Below, piece after piece: positions 15,091 through 24,156 of a stretch of DNA of 44,800 nt. The stretch spans positions 1-44,800 of IMG/VR virus record IMGVR_UViG_3300004097_000011; one strand, written 5' to 3'. This DNA is from a virus. Every line of letters starts with the position of its first letter. Positions within the stretch are counted from its first letter, which is position 1. The notes beneath the pieces are model-generated. The model was not told the origin of the DNA and made no database searches. It saw only the letters and a program-made list of their open reading frames with translations. The position numbers and the translations under genes are program-made.

Positions 15091-15484
15091 TAGTATCAGA
15101 ACAGCGTTAGAGTCGGGAATTGCGGGAATGAGTCCTACCATAGCGACGGTATGGGAAAACACTGAATACACGCCTGTTACGGGTACGCCATACCAGCGTT
15201 TATATTTACTTTCTGCTGATCCGGGTAATAATGAATTTGGGCCAATTCACCTTGAGCAAGGCATCTTCCAAGTGAGTTTATTTTACCCACTTGGGGCGGG
15301 AACGGCAGCAGCGGCAGCAAGAGCGGAATTAATAAGGACGACATTTAAACGCTTCAACACTTTTAGCTCTGGTGGTGTTGATGTGAATATACACAAAACG
15401 CCACACATTAAACAGGCAAGGCGTGACGAGGATCGCTGGATGCTTCCAATAGATATAAGTTACTTTGCCCACTTAACATCGTGA
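15080..15484 (+). CDS. tail terminator, DUF4128-type
   Basis: 134 residues. IRTALESGIAGMSP and WENTEYTPVTGTPYQR, then FQVSLFYPLGAGTAAAAARAELI, match the DUF4128 group of phage tail-terminator proteins that cap the tail tube. The fold is alpha/beta. The stop overlaps the start of a 31-residue gene (GTGA). Confidence 0.8.
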   Translation: MSINSIRTALESGIAGMSPTIATVWENTEYTPVTGTPYQRLYLLSADPGNNEFGPIHLEQGIFQVSLFYPLGAGTAAAAARAELIRTTFKRFNTFSSGGVDVNIHKTPHIKQARRDEDRWMLPIDISYFAHLTS

Positions 15485-15576
15485 GCGATAGCGCAAAAAG
15501 AATGCACGCATCATTCATCCGTTTATTAAAGGGAATGATTACTGCTTACGAAAAATGGCTGAAAGAACAAGATTAA
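15481..15576 (+). CDS. 31-residue small tail-module protein
   Basis: GTG at 15481 overlaps the previous stop (GTGA). The product reads MSDSAKRMHASFIRLLKGMI then TAYEKWLKEQD. Small proteins ending AYExWL are known at this position in other siphophages. It fills an otherwise empty gap of 110 bases. Role unknown. Confidence 0.6.
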   Translation: MSDSAKRMHASFIRLLKGMITAYEKWLKEQD

Positions 15577-15594
15577 TTAACGAGGGGTATTAAA

Positions 15595-16806
15595 ATGGCA
15601 ATCGGCACAGGTGTAGCAAAACAAGTTATCTATAAAGTACAGTCGGCACTTGGAACGAAGGCAACTGCAAGTGCAGCCCAAATTCTAAGGCGTGTAAGCT
15701 CAGATATTCAACTGAATAAAAGCACTTTTGAATCAAACGAAATTAGAACAGATTACCAGGTTTCTGATTTTCGTCATGGTTCAAAGTCAATAGGCGGATC
15801 ACTTAACGGTGAACTTTCCCCAGGTACATACAAAGACTTCTTTGCGGCTGGCTTGCGTAAGGCATTTACGGCTGTGTCTGACATTACCAGTTTGTCTATA
15901 ACGATTACGGCATCAAGCGCACCTTTTACTGTTGCTCGTGGCTCAGGTTCTTTTTTAACGGATGGCCTCAAGGTTGGGGATGTTGTGAGGTTGACGGCAG
16001 GATCATTTAACGCTGCCAACATCGACAAGAATCTTCATGTTGCTACTGTAACGGCTCTAAATTTCACTTGCTACCCGCTTAATGGCGTGGCTATGGTTGC
16101 AGAGGGTCCAATAGCTACATCAACGCTTGAGATTACTGGCAAAAAATCATTTGTTCCTGAGACTGCACACACCAATCTTTATTACACGATTGAGCATTGG
16201 CATAGTGATATAAGTCAAAGCGAGTCATTTGTTGATTGCAAAATTGGGACGATTGGGGTTGCTATTACACCTAGCGGTATGGCTACATGTAACTTTGGCG
16301 TGTTGGGTACTAATCAGGATTTGGATTCATCTCAATACTTTACTTCCCCAAGTGCGGCGACAACATCAGGCGTAACGGCTGGTGCTAATGGCCTGTTAAT
16401 GGTTGACGGGGCTACTGTAGGGAACGTCACAGGCATATCTTTTGACATTGATGGGAATATGTCGACAGAGGAAGTTATTGGCTCTAACGTCACTCCTGAC
16501 GTGTTCGCTGGATCCGTGAAAGTGTCGGGACAATTAACCGTTCTGTTTGAAGATGATACTTTCTCTCAGATGTTCGAGGATGAAACAGAGGCAAGCGTGG
16601 CGATAGCGTTAACAACTAGTAATGCTGCCGCTGCTGAATTCGTATCATTCACAATGCCACGTATTAAAGCTGGCGGTAACAGTAAGGATGATGGACAGAA
16701 AGGAATCGTACAGACGATCCCATTTACAGCTTTGCTTAACGGCTCAGGCGGAACGGGAACAAGTTCAGAAGCAACAACCATAGTAATCCAAGATTCTTTA
16801 GCTTAA
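15595..16806 (+). CDS. major tail tube protein
   Basis: 403 residues, beta-rich, Thr/Ser/Gly-rich. The N-terminus (GTGVAKQVIYKVQSALGTKA, LRRVSSDIQLNKSTFESNEI, RTDYQVSDFRHGSKSIGGSL) matches the Phage_tube_2 type of tail tube subunits. The ~400-residue length suggests an added Ig-like or hairpin insertion (about 100-170: TITASSAPFTVARGSGSFL). It polymerises into the tail tube around the tape measure. A good ribosome site (CGAGGGG) and its place before the chaperones support the call. Confidence 0.88.
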   Translation: MAIGTGVAKQVIYKVQSALGTKATASAAQILRRVSSDIQLNKSTFESNEIRTDYQVSDFRHGSKSIGGSLNGELSPGTYKDFFAAGLRKAFTAVSDITSLSITITASSAPFTVARGSGSFLTDGLKVGDVVRLTAGSFNAANIDKNLHVATVTALNFTCYPLNGVAMVAEGPIATSTLEITGKKSFVPETAHTNLYYTIEHWHSDISQSESFVDCKIGTIGVAITPSGMATCNFGVLGTNQDLDSSQYFTSPSAATTSGVTAGANGLLMVDGATVGNVTGISFDIDGNMSTEEVIGSNVTPDVFAGSVKVSGQLTVLFEDDTFSQMFEDETEASVAIALTTSNAAAAEFVSFTMPRIKAGGNSKDDGQKGIVQTIPFTALLNGSGGTGTSSEATTIVIQDSLA

Positions 16807-16828
16807 TAACTTAAAAGGACTCATACCA

Positions 16829-17254
16829 ATGAAAAAAGGTATCTCTCTGACTTCACTCGATTTAGATAAAGTTTGTGAAAACCACTTTGAATTTGAATAT
16901 TTAGACCCCAACGGAAAAGGCACTGGGGTTTATCTTAGTGTTATAGGTGGGCATTCGCAGAAAGTTCGACAGTATTCCATTAATGAAATTAATCGACTAC
17001 GTGAACAAGAATCAATTAAGGCTCGTATAGCAAGGAAGCGTAACAAGAATGCAGTCACCGATGATTACACGCCAATTGAGGATGATATTGAATACGCGAT
17101 TAAAGACGCAGCAATCAGACTTGTCGGATGGCGTGGGATTGATGATGAATTTAATGCTACTAATGCCGATATCCTTTGCCGCACCAATCAGCTTGCGCGT
17201 CAGCAGATTATGGAGGCATCAAGCGAAATCGGGAATTTTACCAAGAGCAAGTAG
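16829..17254 (+). CDS. tail assembly chaperone, short form (G-like)
   Basis: 141 residues between tail tube and tape measure, the position of lambda gpG. N-terminal MKKGISLTSLDLDKVCENHFEFEYL, a beta segment, then helical charged sequence and WRGIDDEFNATNADILCRTNQLARQQIMEASSEIGNF. The next frame, -1 relative to this one, has no proper start, so the pair probably works like G and GT by frameshifting. It shepherds the tape measure before tube assembly. Confidence 0.85.
   Translation: MKKGISLTSLDLDKVCENHFEFEYLDPNGKGTGVYLSVIGGHSQKVRQYSINEINRLREQESIKARIARKRNKNAVTDDYTPIEDDIEYAIKDAAIRLVGWRGIDDEFNATNADILCRTNQLARQQIMEASSEIGNFTKSK
17234..17242 (+). other. candidate -1 frameshift site
   Basis: In the short form the codons are AAT TTT ACC. 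The four T (17236-17239) let the Phe tRNA slip back one base onto TTT without mismatch, after which the frame reads TAC CAA GAG of the long form. The short form ends 12 bases later. It is not a canonical XXXYYYZ heptamer, so the exact site is inferred. Confidence 0.5.
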
Positions 17255-17583
17255 AACTACTGCTTGCTTATGCGGAAAAAGAATTTGAATTGAGTAAGAA
17301 ACAACCGGATGGTCATTCATTAAGGGATCATCTGGAAAGTGCTTGGGAACAAACTGGCGAAAAACCAGATGGACTTGAGACAGGTGAAACGCCTGATCTT
17401 TTGATTAAGGTTTGGAACTGGTTCATTGAATTAGATCAAGGTAGAAATTACAGTGAAATGGGGGCGCTGCCAATAACGTATCAGGATATTAAAGCATGGG
17501 CATATCTGATGCGCGTATTTCCGGAACCATACGAAATAAAAATCATTAAACAAATAGACACTTTATACCTTACTAAAAAATGA
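17239..17583 (+). CDS. T-like extension of the tail assembly chaperone (frameshift product)
   Basis: This part of the frame gives about 114 residues (YQEQVELLLAYAEKEFELSK to YLTKK) and lies -1 to the short form. The only upstream start would be a TTG at 17176 without a ribosome site. The natural reading is 16829-17239 joined to 17239-17583 by a -1 slip, giving a protein of about 250 residues. The ATGA overlap with the tape measure gene at 17580 is typical for the T segment. Confidence 0.78.
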   Translation, partial: YQEQVELLLAYAEKEFELSKKQPDGHSLRDHLESAWEQTGEKPDGLETGETPDLLIKVWNWFIELDQGRNYSEMGALPITYQDIKAWAYLMRVFPEPYEIKIIKQIDTLYLTKK

Positions 17584-20500
17584 CAGATATAGCAGAACTA
17601 GCCATTCGAGTTAACACATTGGAGCTTGAAAAGGCCAATAGGACACTCAAGCAGACTGATGATATAAGTCGAAAGGTTGTATCTGGTATTAAGTTATTGG
17701 CATCTGGCTTCCTTGCCATAAAGTTAAAGAATCTGATTTTTGAAGCCACGACACTAAACCAGCGTTATCAAGAACTTGGCGTGTCAATGCGTGTAGTCGG
17801 CAACAATGTCGGCATATCTGGCGCACGGATGGAAGCAACTGCCGTTTCAATACAAAAAATGGGCATATCGCTCATCAAGTCACGTGAAAGTGTATTAAAA
17901 CTTGCAGCCGCTCACATTGATCTAAAAGAAGCTGAAAAACTAGCAGATCTTGCTAGAAATGCCGCTATTCGTAAAGGTGGAAATACTTCTGAGGCGTTAA
18001 ACTCAATTATTGAAGGTGTGCAGCGTGGGGAGATTGAGTTATTAAAAACCCTTGGCATTATGGTTAGTTTTGAAAACGCATACAAGAAGTTGGCTGGTGA
18101 AATAGGAACAACCGCAAGTGCTTTAACTCTGGCACAAAAACAACAAGCAAGGCTAAACGAGGTGTATGACAAGGCACCTGGAATTGTCGGCCTGTATACA
18201 GCGGCAATGGGCAACGCTGGCAAACAATTCCGATCTACTGATCGCTTGGTTGAAAACTTAAAGGTAAGGCTTGGCGGGTTATTTGACGAGGCTGCAAAGT
18301 TTTTGGTTGCTGGTTATACTGCTCAATTAAAAGAGTTAGATGGTACGGTGAATGAACTTGTTGACAATAACGAGTTTCAAGCATGGGGCGATAATGTTGC
18401 AAGGGTCTTTGCCTTTATCTCTGACAGAATAAGCAATCTGGGTGCGGTATTTAGGATTGTTGGCAATTCGTTTGCTGCTGTAGCGGCTCAAGCGGTAGCG
18501 TTAGTTAATCTTGATTTTGACGCTGTAGCAAACATTAACGAGCAATTTAATCTGGATTTAAACGAGGAAATTGCTGGCCTTGATAAATACACCTTGGCAC
18601 TTGAGGCACAGATAATAGAGCGTGATTTACTAACTGAATCAGTGACCGGGTACGCAGCAAAACTTGCTACAGTTTCCGAGGAAGAAGAAGAAGCGGTCGA
18701 GGTTAATAAGGATTTGGTAAAACAACAAGGTGATTTTGTTGAAAACCTCAAGGATGAAATAGCGGGTCTTGGCAAGACGACATTTGAAGTTAGAAAACTT
18801 GAAGCTGCTAAGTTAGGATTATTGGGTGTAACGGAACCGTTAATTGATGAACTAGAACGTGAAACAAATGCCCTTCAAAAAACAGCAGATGATTTAGCAG
18901 CAATTGAATCCATAACCAAATCAGTTCGTACTGAGCAAGAAAAATATGCTGATGATGTAGCGGAACTTGACAGGCTTCTTGGTGAAGGTTTGGGGGTTGA
19001 AGCACACAGACGTAAAGTTAAAGAATTATCTGATGAATTCGAAAATGTTGAGGGATCTGGAAAAAGTTCTATTGATGCGATAGAACAGGCTTGGACTCAA
19101 GGACTCAGAAACATTCAATCAAAACTTGCTGACGGTCTATTCAATTTCTTTGATGATGGTTTAAAAGGAATGTTGGACAATGTTCTTTCAACCGTTGGTC
19201 GTATCGGTTCGGAATTTGCCGCTATTGGAATACTTCAAGGCGTAGGTCTTGGAAGGGGCGGAAGTGGTGGCGGTGGGGGTGGTTTTAGTATAGGTGGCGC
19301 GTTAAATGCAGGATCAAATCTTTTTTCTGGTATTACTGGCGGCGCGTCAAAGTTTATTGGTGGTGGCATTAATTCTGTTGGCAACTTTCTTGGCTCTAAG
19401 TCTATTAGTCAATTTGGTTCTGGTTTTGCTGGAACCGGTGCAGGGGCATTTAGTAACCTTGGCGGAGCGGGAACGGCTTTTATAGGCGGCCCAGGAACAG
19501 CAATAGGCGGGTCAGGGTTGGGTGGCGCTGCTGGTATTGGCGCTACTGCATCAAGTCTACTTGGCCCAGTAGCTATTGCGGCTGCTGTTGACTTCGGATT
19601 GCAGAAAGTTTTTGGTGACAAGAAACTTGGCGGCGCTGCTGGCGATATACTCAGCTTTGTTCCAGTAATCGGCACATTAATTAACGGGTTATTCGGACGA
19701 TCACCAGAAAAATTTAATAAACAATTCGGACAATTGCAGGTTGATTCAGATGGAGTTACCGGATCATTCACAGATGAATTTAGGGCAAAGGGTAGCGTAT
19801 TTAGTAAAAGCAAGCATCGTAGAACTGAGTCATCCAATTCAAGTGAACTGGTAGCGGTATTTGATAACGTCATTGACGGATTTATTGATTCAACTACTGC
19901 CTTCGCTGAAAACTTGGGTTTGACTACCGGATCAATTGACGATTTAGCAATTAAGGTATTTTTCCAAGGCAAGAACAAACAGAGAATTTCAGAAGAACAA
20001 ATCACAGAAGAAATTGGAAAGATTCAAGAACAGATAGCAAAAAATTTATTGCCTACCATCGACACGTTTAAGCGTACGGGTGAGGATTACATTGACACAT
20101 TGGATCGTATTAATAACGAATTCAGTGTGCTGGCTGACTTAGGAAATGCCCTGGGCAATTCAACTGCATCAGTACGTGCATTCCTACAGGCTGCTGATAT
20201 CGGGGATAGAAGTTCATTTGTCGAGGCTGCTGGCGGCATAGATGTTCTTTCACAAAAAGTTTCTTTCGTTGCTGAAAACTTCTTAACAGATGCAGAAAGG
20301 CTCGCGCCTGTTTCGGAACTGTTAGCAAAAACCCTTGATGAAGTTGGAATTTCTTCCACTATTACCAAGGATCAATTTGGTGACTTGATTCAATCGTTTG
20401 GGCACGTAGACGGAATCAGTGAGAGTTTATTGCAAACGCTTCTTGAATTGGCCCCAAGTATCTTGGCTATAAGAAACGCTGAGGATCAATTGGCGGCAAC

Positions 20501-21503
20501 CCGTAAGAAAGCAGCGGGTGATAATGTAAATAAAGCATTTAATACTTTACAGAAAACTGTTGACGAAGAAAGAAACAGAATTACTGCTGAATATAGTAAG
20601 AATATTCAAACTGCTACCGACGCCATACAAACGCTCACAACGCTCTCTAACGCATTAAAGACTTCACTAAATGATATCAATCCTCAGTCTATTGGTGAGG
20701 CGCGTAGCAAGCTCCGTGAGGCGATTGTATCCGCCTCCCGTGGCAATGTTATTGACCTCAAGAGCATTCAGACTTCAATTGCTACAGTTTCGGGTGATAG
20801 TTCGAGTAGATTTGGATCATTAGCAGAATTTCAAAGCAGTCAGGCAGAAAGTTCTCAGTTGTTACGGGATCTTGGACTTGCCACAGAAAACCAATTAAGC
20901 ATTGAAGAAAGGAACTTGGTTGCATTAGAAAGTGGATTTGAAACAGAACTGGCAAGACTCGATTCGGTTATAGAACAAGCTGAAAGGCAATCAGGTTTAT
21001 TAGAAGGAATTAACTTGTCTCTGGCTGAAATAATATCTCTGTTTAATCTACGCTCTCAACAAAACGGTGGTGCTGGAGGCATACAAGGGGGCAGTGCTGC
21101 TGGAAATCCAGATGTGTCTGATTCCGAGATTAACAGTTTCACATTGCAATCAGGAATTACTCCGGATCAGATATATATCGCAGCAAAAAAACATGGCATT
21201 TCTGCTGTGCAACTTGCTGAGGCAACAAGGTTCAGTTTAGACGACATCAACGAATTCACAAGCGAAAATGGACTTGATCCGCTTAGAACGGGTACTAATT
21301 TCGTACCACGAAACATGCCTGCATTCTTACACAAAGGAGAAGAAGTTAAGCCAAAGGCATTTGTTGATAGTGATAAAAGCGAGCGTATTGAAACTAATAT
21401 ACTTTTGAAAGAGTTAATTGTATTCACTCAAAGGACAGCAGATTTACTTGACAGCACCACAGGCGGCGGTGGGCCAATGTTAACAAGGGCTACAGGTACA
21501 TAA
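17580..21503 (+). CDS. tail tape measure protein
   Basis: 1307 residues, the longest gene, directly after the chaperones. The N-terminal 550 residues are helical and coiled-coil-like (IRVNTLELEKANRTLKQTDD, FETTFEV-type heptads). Residues about 555-700 are hydrophobic and Gly/Ala-rich (GGSGGGGGGFSIGGAL, GFAGTGAGAFSNLGGAG), the usual membrane-active part. The remainder is helical again with a short C-terminal domain. By the known scaling of tape length to tail length this predicts a tail near 200 nm, which is my estimate. No lysozyme or peptidase motif was seen inside. Confidence 0.93.
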   Translation: MTDIAELAIRVNTLELEKANRTLKQTDDISRKVVSGIKLLASGFLAIKLKNLIFEATTLNQRYQELGVSMRVVGNNVGISGARMEATAVSIQKMGISLIKSRESVLKLAAAHIDLKEAEKLADLARNAAIRKGGNTSEALNSIIEGVQRGEIELLKTLGIMVSFENAYKKLAGEIGTTASALTLAQKQQARLNEVYDKAPGIVGLYTAAMGNAGKQFRSTDRLVENLKVRLGGLFDEAAKFLVAGYTAQLKELDGTVNELVDNNEFQAWGDNVARVFAFISDRISNLGAVFRIVGNSFAAVAAQAVALVNLDFDAVANINEQFNLDLNEEIAGLDKYTLALEAQIIERDLLTESVTGYAAKLATVSEEEEEAVEVNKDLVKQQGDFVENLKDEIAGLGKTTFEVRKLEAAKLGLLGVTEPLIDELERETNALQKTADDLAAIESITKSVRTEQEKYADDVAELDRLLGEGLGVEAHRRKVKELSDEFENVEGSGKSSIDAIEQAWTQGLRNIQSKLADGLFNFFDDGLKGMLDNVLSTVGRIGSEFAAIGILQGVGLGRGGSGGGGGGFSIGGALNAGSNLFSGITGGASKFIGGGINSVGNFLGSKSISQFGSGFAGTGAGAFSNLGGAGTAFIGGPGTAIGGSGLGGAAGIGATASSLLGPVAIAAAVDFGLQKVFGDKKLGGAAGDILSFVPVIGTLINGLFGRSPEKFNKQFGQLQVDSDGVTGSFTDEFRAKGSVFSKSKHRRTESSNSSELVAVFDNVIDGFIDSTTAFAENLGLTTGSIDDLAIKVFFQGKNKQRISEEQITEEIGKIQEQIAKNLLPTIDTFKRTGEDYIDTLDRINNEFSVLADLGNALGNSTASVRAFLQAADIGDRSSFVEAAGGIDVLSQKVSFVAENFLTDAERLAPVSELLAKTLDEVGISSTITKDQFGDLIQSFGHVDGISESLLQTLLELAPSILAIRNAEDQLAATRKKAAGDNVNKAFNTLQKTVDEERNRITAEYSKNIQTATDAIQTLTTLSNALKTSLNDINPQSIGEARSKLREAIVSASRGNVIDLKSIQTSIATVSGDSSSRFGSLAEFQSSQAESSQLLRDLGLATENQLSIEERNLVALESGFETELARLDSVIEQAERQSGLLEGINLSLAEIISLFNLRSQQNGGAGGIQGGSAAGNPDVSDSEINSFTLQSGITPDQIYIAAKKHGISAVQLAEATRFSLDDINEFTSENGLDPLRTGTNFVPRNMPAFLHKGEEVKPKAFVDSDKSERIETNILLKELIVFTQRTADLLDSTTGGGGPMLTRATGT

Positions 21504-22435
21504 TGGCGACAGTTGACGCAACAGTTTCAATCATGGTTCCTGTTGAGGTGAATGATACTACCCTTACATCAACCACCGTGGCTGAAACAGATTACTCTCA
21601 GTGGTTAATCGGCACGACATACGCGCTTGCTGATATGGTAATTGATACAACAACGCACAGAATCTATGAAAGCGCACAGGCTAGTAATACAGGCAATGAC
21701 CCAACTGATGTTGCTAACAGAACAGGTGAGGCTCCTTGGTGGATTGACGTAAGCGCTACGAATGCTTGGAAGATGTTCGATGGTCAAAGTGCATCGGCAA
21801 CGGTTGAGGCTTTAACATTAACCATTGTTGTAAAACCCGGTTTTGCTAGTTCGATTTATATGGGCGGATTAATCGGTGATTCTGCTACTGTTGTTATGAC
21901 CTCATCCCCAGGGGGAACAGAAGTCTATAACGAAACGATACAGCTTGAAAATTCTTTGCCTGGTGATTATTATGAATATTTTTTCTCACCATTTACACAG
22001 CAACCTGACTTAGTAGTTAATGACTTGCCACCTTATTTGAATGGTGAGGTAACAATCACGCTTACAATATCCGCTGGATATGTAGAATGTGGAATGTTCA
22101 GAATTGGGGATTTAAGACCGATTGGCTTAACTTCTTATAATTCAGAAGTAATACCAAAGACTTACAGTTATATTGATATAGATGAGTTCGGTAATAATAA
22201 GATAGTTCCAAGGAACAAAGCGAAGGACATGAGGATTCCTGTCGTTGTTGAAATAGCTGCTTCTGATTCGGTTGTCGATTTAATGACGAGCGTGCTTGAC
22301 GTTCCAAGCGTAGTAGTTGGAACAACTCTTGACGATCATGCTGCATTACGCGGGTTTGGTTTAGTTAGCGGAAGCATGAAATATTTAAAACCGGGGTTAA
22401 ATTCCCTTAGTCTTCAAGTAAAAGGATTAATTTAA
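21503..22435 (+). CDS. tail tip protein with carbohydrate-binding-like module
   Basis: 310 residues; TAATG overlap with the tape measure. Residues about 33-90 (WLIGTTYALADMVIDTTTHR, IYESAQASNTGNDPTD, WWIDVSATNAWKMFDG) resemble the W-x-G-T-x-Y carbohydrate-binding-like pattern found in siphophage tail-tip proteins. The rest is beta-rich and ends YLKPGLNSLSLQVKGLI. It is probably the distal tail protein or its partner, from position. Receptor or sugar binding is inferred. Confidence 0.7.
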   Translation: MATVDATVSIMVPVEVNDTTLTSTTVAETDYSQWLIGTTYALADMVIDTTTHRIYESAQASNTGNDPTDVANRTGEAPWWIDVSATNAWKMFDGQSASATVEALTLTIVVKPGFASSIYMGGLIGDSATVVMTSSPGGTEVYNETIQLENSLPGDYYEYFFSPFTQQPDLVVNDLPPYLNGEVTITLTISAGYVECGMFRIGDLRPIGLTSYNSEVIPKTYSYIDIDEFGNNKIVPRNKAKDMRIPVVVEIAASDSVVDLMTSVLDVPSVVVGTTLDDHAALRGFGLVSGSMKYLKPGLNSLSLQVKGLI

Positions 22436-22436
22436 A

Positions 22437-23261
22437 ATGGCTTTAACTCCCTATACAGGCGGAATACCGCAAAGAAATAACAGGTCAACGTTTTCTGGGT
22501 TAATGGATGCGTTTGTTACATGGTTGCTAGAAACATTTATGGTTGAAATTGACGCGGTTGTTGATGCAATGAATCTCAATGATTTGAATGCTACCAGCAC
22601 AACATCTATAACAATTGGAACAGGAACCCAAACATTCACGACGCAATCATCAAAGTCTTACGTTAACGGAATGCAGCTTGTAATAGCTGATGATGCTGAT
22701 CCATCTAATAAATGGATGCAAGGTCGGGTGACTTCTTATAGTGGAACCACGCTTGAAGTTGATGTGCAAACAAAAGCAGGAACAGGGACGTTATCGGATT
22801 GGATTATAAGTTTTTCTGCCCCAGTCCCTTATGTTGGTCAACAAGAAGTGACTGTTCATACTGGGAACGGGGTGGGCTCTACAAATACCAAGATAAGACG
22901 TTTCACCACTGAATTGACGAATGTTGGAACCGCGATAACATACGCGGATAGCTCGACTCTAGGAGCTAGTTTCACAATCAATACACCAGGATTGTATGAA
23001 ATTTTTACAATGGATTCAGGTACAGCGGCAGGTTGGAGACCTGGTGCATCATTAAATTCATCTCAACTCACGACAAATATCCAAACTATCACAATTGCTG
23101 ATGTTATCTTAGCCACAACAACCGATAGTGCCAATGAATCAGTGGCGGCTAGCAGAACTATGTCATTAACCACAAACGATGTTGTGAGGCCACATATCGG
23201 AACGTCAGGCTCACCAGGGACATCAGGACAAATTATATTTAGCGTGAGAAAGGTTGGTTAA
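22437..23261 (+). CDS. tail tip/fibre protein, beta-rich
   Basis: 274 residues. N-terminal helix (FSGLMDAFVTWLLETFMVEIDAVV) for attachment or trimerisation. Then SITIGTGTQTFTTQSSKSYV, GMQLVIADDADPSNKWMQG and VTSYSGTTLEVDV, a beta repeat common in phage tail and fibre proteins. The C-terminal 110 residues (TKIRRFTT, PGLYEIFTMDSGTA, SGTSGQIIFSVRKVG) are a beta-sandwich-like head. It probably forms part of the adsorption apparatus. Confidence 0.7.
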   Translation: MALTPYTGGIPQRNNRSTFSGLMDAFVTWLLETFMVEIDAVVDAMNLNDLNATSTTSITIGTGTQTFTTQSSKSYVNGMQLVIADDADPSNKWMQGRVTSYSGTTLEVDVQTKAGTGTLSDWIISFSAPVPYVGQQEVTVHTGNGVGSTNTKIRRFTTELTNVGTAITYADSSTLGASFTINTPGLYEIFTMDSGTAAGWRPGASLNSSQLTTNIQTITIADVILATTTDSANESVAASRTMSLTTNDVVRPHIGTSGSPGTSGQIIFSVRKVG

Positions 23262-23263
23262 TT

Positions 23264-23668
23264 ATGTACAAGTTACTAATTGATAGCCCAGGCGGAGAGC
23301 AGAAAATAATTGTGATTAAAGAAGGTGGCGGTTATTTCGATAAATCTGCGGTTGTTTGGGATGAATCTAAAGACGGAGTAATGCCTAAAATAACGCTGGG
23401 CTCTATGATTCGCAGCGGGAAAAGTCTTGTGGTTGATGCAGCAAGAAAAGCGCAACACGATGCTATAATTAATGCCAGGAAAGCAGAGAAGACAAAGATG
23501 GAAACATTGCGCTCATCTGTTGACAGCGATTCTGATATTTCGGCATTTAAAGGCAAATCAGGGACAGATATAGACACATGGTTCGCGGCAAATGTCACCA
23601 CGGGCTTGCAGGCTGCCAGAGTATTAAAAAAGATAATCAAATTGTTAGTTTTACGTGGGATTTTATAA
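23264..23668 (+). CDS. hypothetical tail-region protein
   Basis: 134 residues, starting three bases after the preceding stop. N-terminal beta part (LLIDSPGGEQKIIVIKEGGG), then a long charged helix (ARKAQHDAIINARKAEKTKM) and a C-terminal helix (LQAARVLKKIIKLLVLRGIL). Family not recognised. Position suggests a tail or fibre accessory role. Confidence 0.65.
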   Translation: MYKLLIDSPGGEQKIIVIKEGGGYFDKSAVVWDESKDGVMPKITLGSMIRSGKSLVVDAARKAQHDAIINARKAEKTKMETLRSSVDSDSDISAFKGKSGTDIDTWFAANVTTGLQAARVLKKIIKLLVLRGIL

Positions 23669-23680
23669 ACGAGGTTATAA

Positions 23681-23938
23681 GTGGCACTTAATTTAAAACA
23701 CCAAACAACTGAACAATTTCTGGCTCGTTTTAGAACCAGATACCAGGAGGCAACCAGGGGACGTAAGGTGACACGATTGGCTAAACGTATTATGGATGCG
23801 TTTGACGCGGGTGAGTTTACCAATCTACAGATTAGAACTGCATTTGGTTATACCCCTGCAAGGTTTGCTACTTTTAAAACCAAACTTGAAAATCAGCGTA
23901 CTCGTTACGAGGCGGTAGAAAGTGAGGTGGGTGAATAA
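23681..23938 (+). CDS. small basic protein in tail region, 85 residues
   Basis: GTG start at 23681 after CGAGG. Product rich in Arg (EQFLARFRTRYQEATRGRKV, TRLAKRIMDAFDAGEFTNLQ) with a helix-turn-helix-like middle (TNLQIRTAFGYTPARFATFK). It ends at the start of the next gene (TAATG). The family is frequent among phage tail-region small genes in my memory, function unknown. Confidence 0.65.
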   Translation: MALNLKHQTTEQFLARFRTRYQEATRGRKVTRLAKRIMDAFDAGEFTNLQIRTAFGYTPARFATFKTKLENQRTRYEAVESEVGE

Positions 23939-24156
23939 TGGCTATTGTGTCGAGCACTTATACTACGTCTCCATACAATCCTGATAGTGTAGTTGTACAA
24001 CAGAAGCATACAGACACAGAAGGGGACACGCACTATAGGACTTTTGTTACTCTAAAAACTGTAGACTTAGATGCGCTCCTGATTGTAGATGCAGCGGCGA
24101 TGGCTGACTCGCTGGCTGAGGTTGAAGCTAACAAGATATTAGAAGGTGATGACTAA
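23938..24156 (+). CDS. 72-residue tail-region protein
   Basis: Starts at the stop of the previous gene and ends one base before the next. Thr/Asp/Ala-rich (YTTSPYNPDSVVVQQKHTDT, KTVDLDALLIVDAAAMADSL). A small structural accessory is likely, and no family is recognised. Confidence 0.6.
   Translation: MAIVSSTYTTSPYNPDSVVVQQKHTDTEGDTHYRTFVTLKTVDLDALLIVDAAAMADSLAEVEANKILEGDD

Noticed and set aside
19409-20005. 198-residue leftward open frame inside the tape measure gene
   Set aside because: It is antisense to a clear 1307-residue gene, Pro/Ser-rich in the way shadow frames of Gly/Ala-rich genes are, and has no ribosome site.
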